Source of the DNA: Clostridiales bacterium
Lineage (GTDB): Bacteria > Bacillota > Clostridia > Lachnospirales > Lachnospiraceae
Assembly (NCBI GenBank): GCA_012839295.1
Contig: DUNO01000026.1
Coordinates: 39,395-103,394, forward strand
Length of the DNA: 64,000 nt
Reading direction: 5' to 3'
Made by a program: the position numbers and the translations under genes. Numbering within the stretch: the first letter of the stretch is position 1; each line of letters opens with the position of its first letter. Below the pieces are notes generated by a model, which saw only the letters and a list, made by a program, of their open reading frames with translations, did no database searches and was not told where the DNA came from. Below are positions 9,225-18,052 of this stretch, in pieces.

Positions 9225-10066
9225 TAGTTCTCCACCTCCTTGTCCCTTGTAATCCTAAGCTGGATAAATGCCACTAAGGCCACAATGATAAAGAACAGTA
9301 CTGCTTTTGCCTGGCCAATGCCCTCACTTCCAACGGAGCCGTAGAAGGTATTATAGATATCCAGGGCCATCATCGTAGTTTTTTTGGAGGGTGCCCCCGC
9401 TGTCAAGGCCAGGTTCTGGTCAAAAAGCTTAAAGGAATTTGACATGGTCAAAAACAGGCAAATCGTAAAGGAAGGCATTACCAAGGGGATTGTCACGCTT
9501 TTAAGGATCTGTAAGGGCCTCGCCCCATCGATCATGGCTGCTTCCATAACATCCTTAGGGATATTCTGGATCCCCGCAATATAGATTACCATCATATACC
9601 CAATCATCTGCCAATTCATCAGGATGACCAGACCCCAGAAGCCGTAAGTCGGTGAGAAGGTGAGCGTCACCTCATAATGGTACAGCACGCCGTTAATGAT
9701 CAGCTGCCATATATAACCCAGCACGATACCGCCGATCAGGTTCGGCATAAAAAATACAGTCCGGAATAAATTAGTTCCTTTGATCTTCTTCGTCAATAAC
9801 AGTGCCAATAAGAACGCAAATACATTAATTGTCGCTACGGATACGATTGAAAACCTCACCGTAAACCATAGGGCATTCAAAAATTCCTTGTTCCCAAATG
9901 CCGCCCTGTAGTTTTTAATTCCCACCCATTTTGCATCAATAACCGTGGTGAACTCCGTGAAGGACAGAACAATTCCCAGCACAAAAGGAATTATAAATGC
10001 TATGGTAAAAGCCACCAAGGTCGGTAATACAAAAATCGGGAAATATCTTTTAGTATGTCTTTTCAT
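9224..10066 (-). CDS. carbohydrate ABC transporter permease, MalF-like
   Basis: A 280-aa integral membrane protein with six predicted helices, the first at about residues 10-30 (FPIFVLPTLVAFTIAFIIPF). The EAA loop, MEAAMIDGARPLQILKSVTIP, lies near residue 180. It partners with the MalG-like permease, whose start overlaps its stop. I prefer the ATG at 10066, with GGAG 11 bases upstream; a GTG three codons earlier is only two bases from that site. It is separated from the binding-protein gene by 113 bases containing a stable hairpin. Confidence 0.93.
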   Translation of the reverse strand: MKRHTKRYFPIFVLPTLVAFTIAFIIPFVLGIVLSFTEFTTVIDAKWVGIKNYRAAFGNKEFLNALWFTVRFSIVSVATINVFAFLLALLLTKKIKGTNLFRTVFFMPNLIGGIVLGYIWQLIINGVLYHYEVTLTFSPTYGFWGLVILMNWQMIGYMMVIYIAGIQNIPKDVMEAAMIDGARPLQILKSVTIPLVMPSFTICLFLTMSNSFKLFDQNLALTAGAPSKKTTMMALDIYNTFYGSVGSEGIGQAKAVLFFIIVALVAFIQLRITRDKEVEN

Positions 10067-10112
10067 ACGAATCACAACTCCATCCGCCTGCCGGCACCCT
10101 TTTCAAGATAGA

Positions 10113-10158
10113 AGGAATGTTCCAAAATCTCTTTACCCCTCCGTTTTTGAAACATTCC
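10113..10158 (-). terminator. intercistronic hairpin after the binding-protein gene
   Basis: GGAATGTTTCAAAAA and TTTTGGAACATTCC pair on the minus strand, followed by a short T-containing stretch, between the binding-protein stop (10180) and the MalF start. It is probably a partial terminator or an mRNA stabiliser that keeps binding protein in excess over permeases. A similar hairpin sits at the same place in the second sugar operon (28.85 kb). Confidence 0.6.
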
Positions 10159-10179
10159 TCCATCTGTTTAACGCTACAC

Positions 10180-11613
10180 TTACTTCGCTTTTTCTGATTT
10201 CCAGGAATCCTTAACTACTGCCACAACCTCATCCCAAGTCTTGCCGCCCTGGGCATATTCCAGTAATGCATCACCAAAGTAGTTTTTAAATTCCTCGCTC
10301 GGGAATGCTGCAAAGGTCCAGGCCACACTTGCTACACCATCCTTTTCCATCCAGGCAAGCACTTCCCTCGCCAGAGGGTCGGAAGGCTTCTCATCCTCTT
10401 CAAAGGTAGTGAAAGGAGCAATAAAGCCTAAATCATTGGTCACATAAGCCTTGCCCTTTTCACTTGAGAACAGCCACTCAAGGAAAGCAACGGAAGCCTT
10501 TTGCTTTGCCTCGGAAGCCTGGCTGTTGATAGCAAAATAGTTCTCCGTACCAACGCACAAGCCCTGTTTTTCTTCACCGGCTACACCGGTATAGATAGGC
10601 ATGAATTTAATGTCATCTGCTGCCACTACATTGCCTGCCACCTCGTTGATCTGTGACCATGCCCAGTTACCGTTCTGTACCATGGCAACCTGGCCAAGGG
10701 CAAATTCAGCCATGGAATCATTTACTGTCTTGCTGCCGAGAAGTCCCTTCGCGGTAGCGGAATTATTGATGTACAGGTCAAAAATATTCTTGTAATTCTC
10801 TGCGTATTTAAATTCAATTTCATTTGCTGCCAAACCAGCCAATACGGTATTGTCGTATGCCGCATTATCCTTAAACTCATAGTATAACGGTAGGTTAGCC
10901 AGGTGTGTCTGCCATCTCCACTGATCACCGGCACCTAAGGAGGTGGATGCGAACACGCCCTTAATACCAAGTGCATCCTTGTGGGCTGTCATATCCTCCA
11001 CAACTGCCTTTAATGCCGCGAAGTTGTTAATTTCGTCCATGGATTTGTAGGAGGTTGCCTTGTCTGCTAATGCAAAATATTGGTTCATGATAGCATTATT
11101 ATAAATGATACCGTAGCCTTCTACAACATATGGAATTCCATATACGCCGTCGCCGGAGGCAACTGCCAGGCTTTTATCGGATAAGTAGCTGTAAAGCTGT
11201 GTTTTGCTTAAATCTGCACAATAGTTTTTCCAGGATTCATAACCAACAGGTCCGTTAATCTGGAAGATTGTCGGAGGATCGGATTTTGCAATTTCAGACT
11301 TTAGGGTTTGCTCATAGGTACCGCTTGCCGCAGTAACTACCTTTACCTTTACGCCCGTCTCTGCTTCATAATCGGCTGCGATTTTATCATATACTGCAGC
11401 AATCTCCGGCTTAAAATTCAGGTAATAAATCTCATCCACCTTTTCTTCCTTCGCCGTATCTCCTGTTGTAGTATCCTTTGATGTAGGAGCATTCGTGGCT
11501 GTCGGTTCCTTGGAGCCTTCCTCCGGCGTATCCTTCTTACCACAGGCTGCCAATGATCCCATAACCATAAGAAGTGCTAACAGAATTGCCAATAACTTAC
11601 TAATTCTTTTCAT
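10180..11613 (-). CDS. extracellular sugar-binding lipoprotein, MalE-like
   Basis: Solute-binding protein of a sugar ABC importer, 477 aa. It has a lipoprotein signal peptide with lipobox LAAC (Cys at about residue 24), then a Thr/Glu-rich linker and a family 1 binding-protein fold (WSQINEVAG, AMVQNGNWAW). It should be anchored on the outer face of the membrane and deliver sugar to the MalF/MalG-like permeases. Ribosome site AAGGAGAGG is six bases from the ATG. It is the first gene of the operon. The link to maltodextrins is inferred from malQ. Confidence 0.92.
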   Translation of the reverse strand: MKRISKLLAILLALLMVMGSLAACGKKDTPEEGSKEPTATNAPTSKDTTTGDTAKEEKVDEIYYLNFKPEIAAVYDKIAADYEAETGVKVKVVTAASGTYEQTLKSEIAKSDPPTIFQINGPVGYESWKNYCADLSKTQLYSYLSDKSLAVASGDGVYGIPYVVEGYGIIYNNAIMNQYFALADKATSYKSMDEINNFAALKAVVEDMTAHKDALGIKGVFASTSLGAGDQWRWQTHLANLPLYYEFKDNAAYDNTVLAGLAANEIEFKYAENYKNIFDLYINNSATAKGLLGSKTVNDSMAEFALGQVAMVQNGNWAWSQINEVAGNVVAADDIKFMPIYTGVAGEEKQGLCVGTENYFAINSQASEAKQKASVAFLEWLFSSEKGKAYVTNDLGFIAPFTTFEEDEKPSDPLAREVLAWMEKDGVASVAWTFAAFPSEEFKNYFGDALLEYAQGGKTWDEVVAVVKDSWKSEKAK

Positions 11614-11686
11614 ACTTACCTCTCCTTCTTTTTTTGTGGAAGAGCACTAATATGCCATCTTCCCATTCATGGTATTTTGATTCGTT

Positions 11687-11754
11687 AACGTTACCAGTAA
11701 CGTTCTCGGTAACGTTTCCATAATTAATTCTAACATATATTTCAAAAAAATCAA
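11687..11754 (-). promoter_or_regulatory. promoter and triple LacI-type operator of the malto-oligosaccharide operon
   Basis: On the minus strand TTGATT (11749-11754) and TAGAAT (11727-11732) are 16 bases apart. Just downstream, across the likely start site, are three AACGTT cores at 11711-11716, 11699-11704 and 11687-11692, centred exactly 12 bp apart within TAACGTTA/GAACGTTAC-like palindromes. LacI-family proteins usually bind palindromes with a central CG, so this is the likely target of the regulator encoded at 5.6 kb. CcpA binding is an alternative. Confidence 0.65.
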
Positions 11755-11833
11755 CTACTTTTTATAGTCTTTATACAATGAATCTTTAAAAGAAATAATG
11801 TTGGTTTTATAAGGTACAATTGCTGGGTACAAT

Positions 11834-11866
11834 TGAAAAGAGAGGCATCGCCATAGGATACCCCTC
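11834..11866 (-). terminator. terminator of the thiamine operon
   Basis: About 100 bases past the thiD stop, the minus strand reads GAGGGGTATC, a short loop, then GATGCCTCTCTTTTC. This makes a 10-bp stem with two G-U pairs followed by T's. The rest of the 353-bp gap between thiD and the sugar operon is AT-rich microsatellite-like DNA (TATATTC repeats) and the operon promoter. Confidence 0.6.
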
Positions 11867-11966
11867 CCTCTTATTCCTGCAATTCCTGTTTATATATTCC
11901 CTCATATTATATCTTATATATTCTTGCTTATATATTCTAATATTCTTATATATTTATATTAAAAAC

Positions 11967-12749
11967 CTATTCCATTTCCCAGCAGTGGTCCAATGGCCCA
12001 TTGCCATGCCCGAGCCTTAGCTTTGCTGAAATTGCTCCTGTGATATACGCCTTCCCATTAGCAACGCTTTCCTGCATATTTATACCTTTGGCTAAATTAC
12101 AGGCAATCGCGGAGGATAAAGTGCATCCTGTTCCATGGGTATCGGAATTGTCGATACGGCGCTGTCCATACCAGTAATACCGCCCCTTATGATACAGTAA
12201 ATCATCGCTGCTATCCGGAAGGTGTCCGCCTTTTATTAAGATGCTGCCCTGATAATACTGTAACATATCCTCTGCTGCCCGCTGCATGTCAGCTTTTGAT
12301 TCAATCCTTCTTCCTGTCAGATACTCGGCTTCGCTTAAATTTGGTGTTATGATATCCGCTAAGGGGATTAGCCTGGAGATAAGCACCTGCCTTGCAGCAT
12401 CCTTCAAAAGCCTTCGTCCGCTGGTGGAAATCATGACCGGATCCAATACGATATTCTTTAGCCGGTATTTTTTAATACTGTCCGCCACCACTTCGATTAT
12501 TTCCTCATTCACAAGCATGCCAATCTTTACTGCATCGGGATAAATATCACTGCAGACCATGTCCAGCTGTTCTTCTACAAAACCAGGCCCTACCTCCAGC
12601 ACCCTGCTTACCCCTGTTGTATTTTGTGCAGTTAATGCGGTGATAACGCTCATTGCGTACATTTTATGGGCTGTAATTGTTTTAATGTCTGCCTGTATCC
12701 CAGCTCCCCCGCTGCAATCAGAGCCGGCTATGCTCAATACCTTTTTCAT
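11967..12749 (-). CDS. thiD: hydroxymethylpyrimidine / phosphomethylpyrimidine kinase
   Basis: Phosphorylates HMP and HMP-P to HMP-PP for thiamine synthesis; ribokinase-like fold, 260 aa. Visible motifs are the N-terminal SIAGSDCSGGAGIQADIKT, the substrate segment KIGML, LDPVMISTSG, and the anion-hole/catalytic motif DTHGTGCTLSSAIA near the C-terminus. It is the last gene of the thiamine operon, 36 bases after thiE, with a terminator about 100 bases downstream. The final residues (GPLDHCWEME) are the ordinary ThiD ending. Identification is firm. Confidence 0.95.
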   Translation of the reverse strand: MKKVLSIAGSDCSGGAGIQADIKTITAHKMYAMSVITALTAQNTTGVSRVLEVGPGFVEEQLDMVCSDIYPDAVKIGMLVNEEIIEVVADSIKKYRLKNIVLDPVMISTSGRRLLKDAARQVLISRLIPLADIITPNLSEAEYLTGRRIESKADMQRAAEDMLQYYQGSILIKGGHLPDSSDDLLYHKGRYYWYGQRRIDNSDTHGTGCTLSSAIACNLAKGINMQESVANGKAYITGAISAKLRLGHGNGPLDHCWEME

Positions 12750-12785
12750 TGTATACCACGCCCTTTGTTCTATGATGGATGGATT

Positions 12786-13418
12786 TTATAATAATTTTGA
12801 TAAGTCCAACAGCTCCCTTGTTGCCTTCCCAATGTCCTTTTGCGCAAATATTGCCGATATGACTGCCACCCCATCAACTCCTGAACCGGCCAAATTCATT
12901 ATATTGTCCTTTGTGATTCCTCCGATCGCTACCACTGGTATATGAACCGCCCCGCAAATTGACTTTAGCAAGCCAAGAGTTAAAGGATTTGCATCTTTTT
13001 TTGTATCCGTTGGGAAGACTGCACCGACTCCAAGGTAATCCGCGCCATCTGCCTGCGCTTTCAAGGCCTCCTCCACATTGTGGGCAGAGATGCCGATAAT
13101 CTTGTCTTTTCCCAACCGTTTCCTTATTTCCGCCAGGTCGCCATCCTCCTGTCCAAGGTGTACCCCGTCTGCATCAGCAGCAACTGCAACATCAACATTA
13201 TCATTGATGATGAAAGGAACCTGATATTTCTTAGTAAGCGCCCCAATCTCTTTTGCTTCCTTTACAAAATCCCCAAACCCCATGTCCTTTTCCCGCAGCT
13301 GTACCATGGTTGCCCCGGCATGTAAGCTATCCTCCACCTGCTCCGACAGCTGCCGCGCTCCCAGCCAGGCGCGGTCGGTTACTATGTATAATAACATGTG
13401 ATCTTTCTTTATCTTCAT
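12786..13418 (-). CDS. thiE: thiamine-phosphate synthase
   Basis: TIM-barrel enzyme (210 aa) that joins HMP-PP to hydroxyethylthiazole phosphate, giving thiamine phosphate. Family motifs in order are LYIVTDR, VQLREKD, FIINDNVDVAVAADADGVHLGQED, IGISAHN, DYLGVGAVFPTDTK, and VVAIGGI. It sits between thiM and thiD. A 273-bp spacer carrying a 20-bp minisatellite separates it from thiM, which is unusual inside an otherwise compact operon. Confidence 0.96.
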   Translation of the reverse strand: MKIKKDHMLLYIVTDRAWLGARQLSEQVEDSLHAGATMVQLREKDMGFGDFVKEAKEIGALTKKYQVPFIINDNVDVAVAADADGVHLGQEDGDLAEIRKRLGKDKIIGISAHNVEEALKAQADGADYLGVGAVFPTDTKKDANPLTLGLLKSICGAVHIPVVAIGGITKDNIMNLAGSGVDGVAVISAIFAQKDIGKATRELLDLSKLL

Positions 13419-13444
13419 CTGTTATACCCGTCCTTATCTACACT

Positions 13445-13600
13445 CCTCATCCTATATCCTCATTCCATCCTATATCTTCATCCTTCATCTCATATTCACC
13501 CTCCATCCTATATCTTCATCCTCCATCTTATATCTTCATCCTCCATCCTATATCTTCATCCTCCATCCTATATCTTCATCCTCCATCCTATATATCCTGC
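13445..13600. repeat. 20-bp minisatellite inside the thiamine operon
   Basis: Five near-identical units of CTCCATCCTATATCTTCATC run from 13501 to 13600 (one C-to-T change in the second), with degenerate units extending back to about 13445. The array lies in the thiM-thiE spacer and would be transcribed in the operon mRNA as a purine-rich strand. No gene is seen in it. Confidence 0.9.
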
Positions 13601-13691
13601 ATTCAAATTCCCATCCACAATTAAGCTTTTTTAAATTAAACCCTGATTTTGCATTTCTTGTACAACCTATCTTCCCTACCTCCCTGCTTCC

Positions 13692-14516
13692 TCACATAAC
13701 CTCAAGCCGGACTGCCTGATTTAAGCGCTCTCCATCCATGCAGCCCATGGCATCGATGAGATGGACACGGAAAGAGGCCGTTCCCTCCTGCCTTGCAGTC
13801 ATTTTTTCATAGGCTTGTTCTCCGCAAATCCCCATCATGGCTACGCCTGCTGCCGCTGCCTCAAGTAAATTATCCGGATTGGCAGCACAGATTGATCCTA
13901 TCACTGCCGAAAGCATGCAGCCAGTGCCGGTGATGCGGCTCATCACCGGAGTCCCATTGCGGAGGACATAGGCCTTGGTTGCATCCGCAACGATATCAAT
14001 CACTCCGGTTATAACAATGATAGCCTTAGTTCTCCCTGCCAATTGCTTTGCTGCTTTTACGGCTGCCTCCAGGTTATCCTCCGTCACCTTATCCGCCTGG
14101 TCTGCATCTACACCTTTGGTTGAAGCCGTACCCTTGCTGATACATTTAATCTCGGATGCATTCCCCCTGATAACATCTACCTCCACCTCCTGAAGGAGCC
14201 TGAGTGCTGTTTTCGTCCGTAACTGTGACGCTCCGGCACCTACCGGATCCAGGATGACCGGATGCCCTAATTCATTTGCTTTCTTTCCGGCAGCAACCAT
14301 GGCTTCAACCGTCCTTTCATTCAGCGTGCCCAGATTAATCACCAGCGAATTGCAAAGGGAGGTGATCTCTTCGACCTCACGGATATCATCCGCCATAATT
14401 GGTGAAGCCCCGCAGGCAAGGATCATGTTGGCGCAGTCGTTTACTGTTACATAATTCGTGATACTGTGTACAAAAGGTGCTTTGGCTTTTACGTTCTCTA
14501 ATATAGTTTCAAACAT
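13692..14516 (-). CDS. thiM: hydroxyethylthiazole kinase
   Basis: Salvage kinase that phosphorylates 4-methyl-5-(2-hydroxyethyl)thiazole, 274 aa. Motifs include PFVHSITNYVTVNDCANMIL at the N-terminus, GASPIMADD, LVINLGTL, PVILDPVGAGAS, DVIRGNASEI and the ATP/catalytic motif SRITGTGCMLSAVIG. The ATG at 14516 is chosen because AGAGAGG lies 10 bases upstream; the longer reading to 14561 has no site. With thiE, thiD and the transporter it lets the cell make thiamine from salvaged thiazole; no thiazole synthesis genes (thiG, thiS) are in the window. Confidence 0.95.
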   Translation of the reverse strand: MFETILENVKAKAPFVHSITNYVTVNDCANMILACGASPIMADDIREVEEITSLCNSLVINLGTLNERTVEAMVAAGKKANELGHPVILDPVGAGASQLRTKTALRLLQEVEVDVIRGNASEIKCISKGTASTKGVDADQADKVTEDNLEAAVKAAKQLAGRTKAIIVITGVIDIVADATKAYVLRNGTPVMSRITGTGCMLSAVIGSICAANPDNLLEAAAAGVAMMGICGEQAYEKMTARQEGTASFRVHLIDAMGCMDGERLNQAVRLEVM

Positions 14517-14607
14517 TTCGCTGGTACCTCTCTTTTCGTGTTCGCGGCTCCCGTTATTCATTGGGCGTATTGGTTTTTCAATAGCTGTACTACCGGTTTA
14601 AAACAGC

Positions 14608-15909
14608 TTATAAAATCTCCACCTTTTCGCCGTTTAAAATCCGGTTCGTGGTTCTCATGGCGCACATTTTTCCGCACATGGAGCAGCTATGCTTATCCGT
14701 TGGCGGTGCACTTTCAAAATATTTCCTTGCTTTCACCGGATCGATTGCATAGGAGAACATTTCTTCCCAATCGATCCTGCGCCTGGCATCACTCATTTTA
14801 TTATCAATGTCCCTTGCTCCCTGAATTCCTTTTGCAATATCCGCAGCATGGGCAGCTATTTTAGCGGCAATGATCCCTTCCTTCACATCGGACAGGTCCG
14901 GCAGCCGAAGATGCTCTGCCGGCGTTACATAACATAGGAAATCAGCACCGCTGGAGGCTGCAATTGCTCCGCCGATAGCAGAGGTAATATGATCATAGCC
15001 CGGTGCAATATCCGTAACCAGCGGTCCTAATACATAGAAGGGGGCTCCATGGCATAGCCGCTTCTGCAGCTGCATATTTGCAGCAATTTCATTGATTGCC
15101 ATATGTCCGGGCCCCTCTACCAGCACCTGGACATTCTTCTCCCATGCTCTTTTCGTCAGGTGTCCAAGCTCCACCAATTCCGATATTTGTCCCGCATCCG
15201 TACTGTCATGGATGCTGCCCGGGCGGAGTGCGTCACCCAGGCTGATGGTGACATCATACTCATAAAGAATATCGAGTACCTCATCATAGTACTCATAGAA
15301 GGGATTTTCATTGCCCGTCATGCTCATCCAGGCAAACAGCAGGGAGCCCCCGCGGGATACGATGTTAGTTAAACGGTTCGTTTTCTTAAAGCTTTCCACT
15401 GCCCTTTTATTAATACCGGCGTGAATCGTCATAAAGTCCACGCCTTCCTTCGCATGTGCTTCCACTACCTTAAGAAAATCCTTTGCCTTAATATCCATCA
15501 GATCCTTTTCCAGATATCCGATGGCATCATACATCGGCACTGTTCCGATCATTGCCGGGGAATACTCCACCAGCTGCTTACGGAAGGTGTTCGTTTTACC
15601 GTAATTACTTAAGTCCATGATGGCATCTGCTCCGAATTCAATGGAGAGCTTTACCTTTTCAAACTCCTTGTCATAGTTTGCACAGTCCCCGGACACTCCG
15701 AGATTTACATTGACTTTAGTTCGAATTCCCTCTCCGATCCCTTCCGGGTTTAAGGAGGTATGTAAACGGTTTGCAGGAATGGCTATGGTTCCTGCGGCGA
15801 CCCTCTGCTTTAACAGCTCCGCATCCAGCCCTTCCTTCCCGGCAACAATCTGCATCTCCTTCGTAATAATGCCGAGCTTTGCGGCTTCCATCTGTGTATG
15901 GTATTTCAT
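14608..15909 (-). CDS. thiC: phosphomethylpyrimidine synthase
   Basis: Radical-SAM enzyme that rearranges aminoimidazole ribotide into HMP phosphate, 433 aa (the short form without the long N-terminal extension). Visible family blocks are [69 protein letters not shown] and [10 protein letters not shown]. The C-terminal iron-sulfur cysteines read CSMCGKMC, that is C-x2-C-x3-C; the E. coli type is C-x2-C-x4-C, so the spacing is one residue shorter. I believe this occurs in other clostridial ThiC proteins but could not check. It follows thiW by 165 bases. Confidence 0.96.
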   Translation of the reverse strand: MKYHTQMEAAKLGIITKEMQIVAGKEGLDAELLKQRVAAGTIAIPANRLHTSLNPEGIGEGIRTKVNVNLGVSGDCANYDKEFEKVKLSIEFGADAIMDLSNYGKTNTFRKQLVEYSPAMIGTVPMYDAIGYLEKDLMDIKAKDFLKVVEAHAKEGVDFMTIHAGINKRAVESFKKTNRLTNIVSRGGSLLFAWMSMTGNENPFYEYYDEVLDILYEYDVTISLGDALRPGSIHDSTDAGQISELVELGHLTKRAWEKNVQVLVEGPGHMAINEIAANMQLQKRLCHGAPFYVLGPLVTDIAPGYDHITSAIGGAIAASSGADFLCYVTPAEHLRLPDLSDVKEGIIAAKIAAHAADIAKGIQGARDIDNKMSDARRRIDWEEMFSYAIDPVKARKYFESAPPTDKHSCSMCGKMCAMRTTNRILNGEKVEIL

Positions 15910-16074
15910 TTTTATATTCCTCCATTCTTCGTTTTATATGACAATTCATATTTCTTCACTTATCCCGGATGCTTATTCCTTACTTACTCATCCGTTCTTT
16001 ACTTGCTTATTTACTTCTTTATTTATCCAGCTAGTTTTTATTCGCGCACGCTTTTTGCTTGCCAATCAAGCTCT

Positions 16075-16581
16075 TTACCTCCCTGCCTCTTGTCCGCCCA
16101 GCCAGCTCCTGACAATACCAGTCCGCTTTAAAATCGTGAAAAATGCCACAGCCAAAGCAGAGCCTACCATTGTACTAAGCCCAAAGGGAAGGATAAAACC
16201 ATAAAAGGCTATGGTACTGGATAAAAATACTGCTGCAATTGGATACGCTATGAGGGCACCAAGGATGCCGGTACCAACTACTTCACCTAAAAACGCAAAT
16301 TCCACTCTTTTTGTAAATTGATACAACAAACCGCAGAGTAACGCTCCACACATGCTTCCCGGGAAAGCTAATAAGCTTCCGGTTCCTAACAGGTTGCGCA
16401 GTAAGGAGGTAGCAAACGCCATTCCTACTGCATATACCGGCCCAAGCAGTATTCCTGCCATAATATTAATAAAGTGCTGTACCGGAAATACTTTAGATAC
16501 ACCAATTGGGATATAAAACGTAGAACATACTACTCCTACTGCCACTAGAACTCCTGCCAATGATAATTTTCTAACCGACAT
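16075..16581 (-). CDS. thiW: ECF transporter S component, ThiW family
   Basis: Small membrane protein (168 aa, five or six helices) that binds a thiamine precursor, thought to be the thiazole moiety, for an ECF-type importer. It carries the ThiW-type segments GVVCSTFYIPIGVSKVFPVQ near the N-terminus and FPGSMCGALLCGLLYQFTKR mid-protein. The ATG at 16581 has AAGGAG/GAGG upstream. It is the first gene of the operon, directly below the TPP riboswitch. The energising EcfA/EcfT genes are not in the window and are normally shared. A 16-bp palindrome lies in its leader. Confidence 0.9.
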   Translation of the reverse strand: MSVRKLSLAGVLVAVGVVCSTFYIPIGVSKVFPVQHFINIMAGILLGPVYAVGMAFATSLLRNLLGTGSLLAFPGSMCGALLCGLLYQFTKRVEFAFLGEVVGTGILGALIAYPIAAVFLSSTIAFYGFILPFGLSTMVGSALAVAFFTILKRTGIVRSWLGGQEAGR

Positions 16582-16617
16582 AATTCCTCGCTCCTTAAGA
16601 TGAATTGAATAGCAACT

Positions 16618-16633
16618 ATGGTTGGCCAACCAT
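16618..16633. repeat. 16-bp perfect palindrome in the thiW leader
   Basis: ATGGTTGGCCAACCAT sits between the riboswitch terminator and the thiW ribosome site. It could be a protein-binding site or a small RNA hairpin; nothing more can be said. Confidence 0.6.
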
Positions 16634-16662
16634 TAAAATTAATCCTGTTTCTACGCAAAAAT

Positions 16663-16689
16663 GGGATGTACCCAACAAAGGTACATCCC
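16663..16689 (-). terminator. riboswitch-controlled terminator upstream of thiW
   Basis: On the minus strand GGGATGTACC and GGTACATCCC form a 10-bp stem with a 7-base loop, followed by ATTTTTG. This is the expression platform of the TPP riboswitch: with TPP bound, transcription would stop before thiW. Confidence 0.88.
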
Positions 16690-16702
16690 ACAAATTATAC
16701 TA

Positions 16703-16797
16703 CATCCATGTTATTCCCTACGTTGGCATTACCCAAATCAGGTACGGTCGAAACTTCAGTTTCCTCTCAGCCTGTTCACAAGCTCCCGACATTATTA
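16703..16797 (-). promoter_or_regulatory. TPP riboswitch (THI element) of the thiamine operon
   Basis: The minus strand shows the conserved blocks of the TPP aptamer: GGGAGC, GCTGAGAGGA, ACCTGATTTGGGTAATGCCA and ACGTAGGGA, with a closing stem formed by ATGT and ACAT. It is followed by the terminator at 16663-16689 and then thiW, so it should switch off the operon when TPP is plentiful. Confidence 0.95.
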
Positions 16798-16866
16798 ATT
16801 TTGACTAATTATATTATACGAAGTCTAATCTGTCAACCGTAAGTTGAAATCTCCCAAGTAGGTATG

Positions 16867-17228
16867 TCAAAATCCCTCAAGAAGGCTTTCAATAAAGTTA
16901 GAATACACTTTACCAATACAAGCCACCCGGTACTCAATGTCCACTCCCATTTTTAACCCCTCGTACGAAACGGTAACACTTTTCACAACATCAACAAAAA
17001 ATAGAGTAACATAATCCCGATTTCTTTTATGTTTCTTTCCATCAAAAATTTTAGCATTTAAAAAGTTATCGAACGTGTTTAATATTTTTCAAGAAACTCT
17101 TTTGGTGTCAGTATCTCAGGCCGCTCAATTTCAATATCCTTGAAGTCTCCGGAACTATTATAGATTATAATACTTGTCATTTCATTCTTTCTCTTTGGAT
17201 TTATTACTACGTAGTTTGAATAACTCTC
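16867..17228 (-). pseudogene. remnants of small genes downstream of the RHS island
   Basis: Two open but start-less reading stretches are visible on the minus strand. One ends at 17079 and reads ENESYSNYVVINPKRKNEMT onward to PKEFLEKY. The other ends at 16867 and includes FDGKKHKRNRDYVTLFFVD and finishes YSNFIESLLEGF. The second frame is blocked by TGA just before it overlaps the end of the first, so they look like 3' remains of one or two small genes, possibly old immunity genes. I do not recognise the families. The rest of 16806-17572 has no intact gene. Confidence 0.4.
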
Positions 17229-17504
17229 ATTTTCCCGGGTTTCAAACCTAATTTTTCATCCAATTTTAATTTTTTATAAATGTTCTAAGCTACGTATCCA
17301 CCTGCACTTGGTATGTTTCAATTCATAAAACCAGATTAAAATCCCTAATCATCTTCTTAAATACTAAACAAAAGCGATGCCACCAGTCCAGCTCTTTCGT
17401 ATCTGCTAGCCTCTCCAAGACTTCGTTCAGCTTATGCACCGAGTGACAAAGGGATGGTGGTATCGTCACTATAAATGTGACAGCACCCCCGTCCCCTTGT
17501 CGCC

Positions 17505-17548
17505 GTTTTTCCAACTCGCATCGGCATATTCATACGCAACTGTAAACA
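17505..17548 (-). pseudogene. small displaced fragment of RHS coding DNA
   Basis: TCGCATCGGCATATTCATAC followed by GCAAC matches, with one or two changes, bases about 21476-21500 of the intact RHS gene (the stretch coding VAYEYTDANW). It is cut off on both sides. Just left of it (17440-17500) is GTCCCCTTGTCGCC and GTGACAAAGGGATGG, and just right is GGTGCCTGTCAC; such GGGGAC/TGTCAC motifs resemble REP sequences that accompany IS200-like elements, a weak similarity. Confidence 0.55.
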
Positions 17549-17572
17549 TTGGTGCCTGTCACAATGAACAGA

Positions 17573-18046
17573 TTAATTGTTTTTAACTTCAACATTTCTG
17601 AATACTATTTCTATTTCAGAATCCATATCACATAATGTATTTTGTTTAAAAAGACCATCATTTAACAATTCAAATTCCGTATATCCCCAGAGCATATTAG
17701 AATTCATCCAGTTACTTGTACTAGGTATAAATATGTTATATTTTTTAACTCCTTGGTATATTATTGAAAAAGAGTTTTTATGATTTCCAACATTAATGGT
17801 TAATGAAATTGGAGAATCATTTTGTTTTTCATGATTACTAATGTAAATATCTTTTATACTATAATCATGAAATCCTTGACAATCAAAATATGTGTTTAAA
17901 AAATTCACAGGTAATTTATTTTTTATTTCAGAAAAGTAAGCTGCATATATTGAATCATTTTTATCCCATTGCTCTTCAGCTAAATCTCTTTCATTTCTAT
18001 TACAGCTATTAATTTTTATCCATAAATCAGAAGTAAAATATTTCAT
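17573..18046 (-). CDS. candidate RHS immunity protein, DUF4085-like
   Basis: A 157-aa soluble, acidic protein beginning MKYFTSDLWIKINS, which resembles the start of DUF4085 proteins from memory; no search was run. It lies 6 bases after the stop of an RHS toxin-like tip at 18053, with ribosome site GGTGGTG before its ATG. A small gene hugging the 3' end of an RHS tip is the usual position of the cognate immunity gene in polymorphic toxin systems, and that is the inferred role. The region is more AT-rich than the operons around it, in keeping with transfer. Confidence 0.65.
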   Translation of the reverse strand: MKYFTSDLWIKINSCNRNERDLAEEQWDKNDSIYAAYFSEIKNKLPVNFLNTYFDCQGFHDYSIKDIYISNHEKQNDSPISLTINVGNHKNSFSIIYQGVKKYNIFIPSTSNWMNSNMLWGYTEFELLNDGLFKQNTLCDMDSEIEIVFRNVEVKNN

Positions 18047-18052
18047 AATCGA

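Noticed and set aside
15710..16204. Plus-strand open frame over the thiC start and the thiC-thiW gap
   Set aside because: It overlaps conserved thiC and thiW codons in antisense and has low-complexity Phe/Tyr/Ser content from pyrimidine-rich DNA.
17323..17514. 63-codon minus-strand frame as a gene
   Set aside because: It lacks a ribosome site and crosses a REP-like motif and a scrap of RHS DNA; treated as debris.
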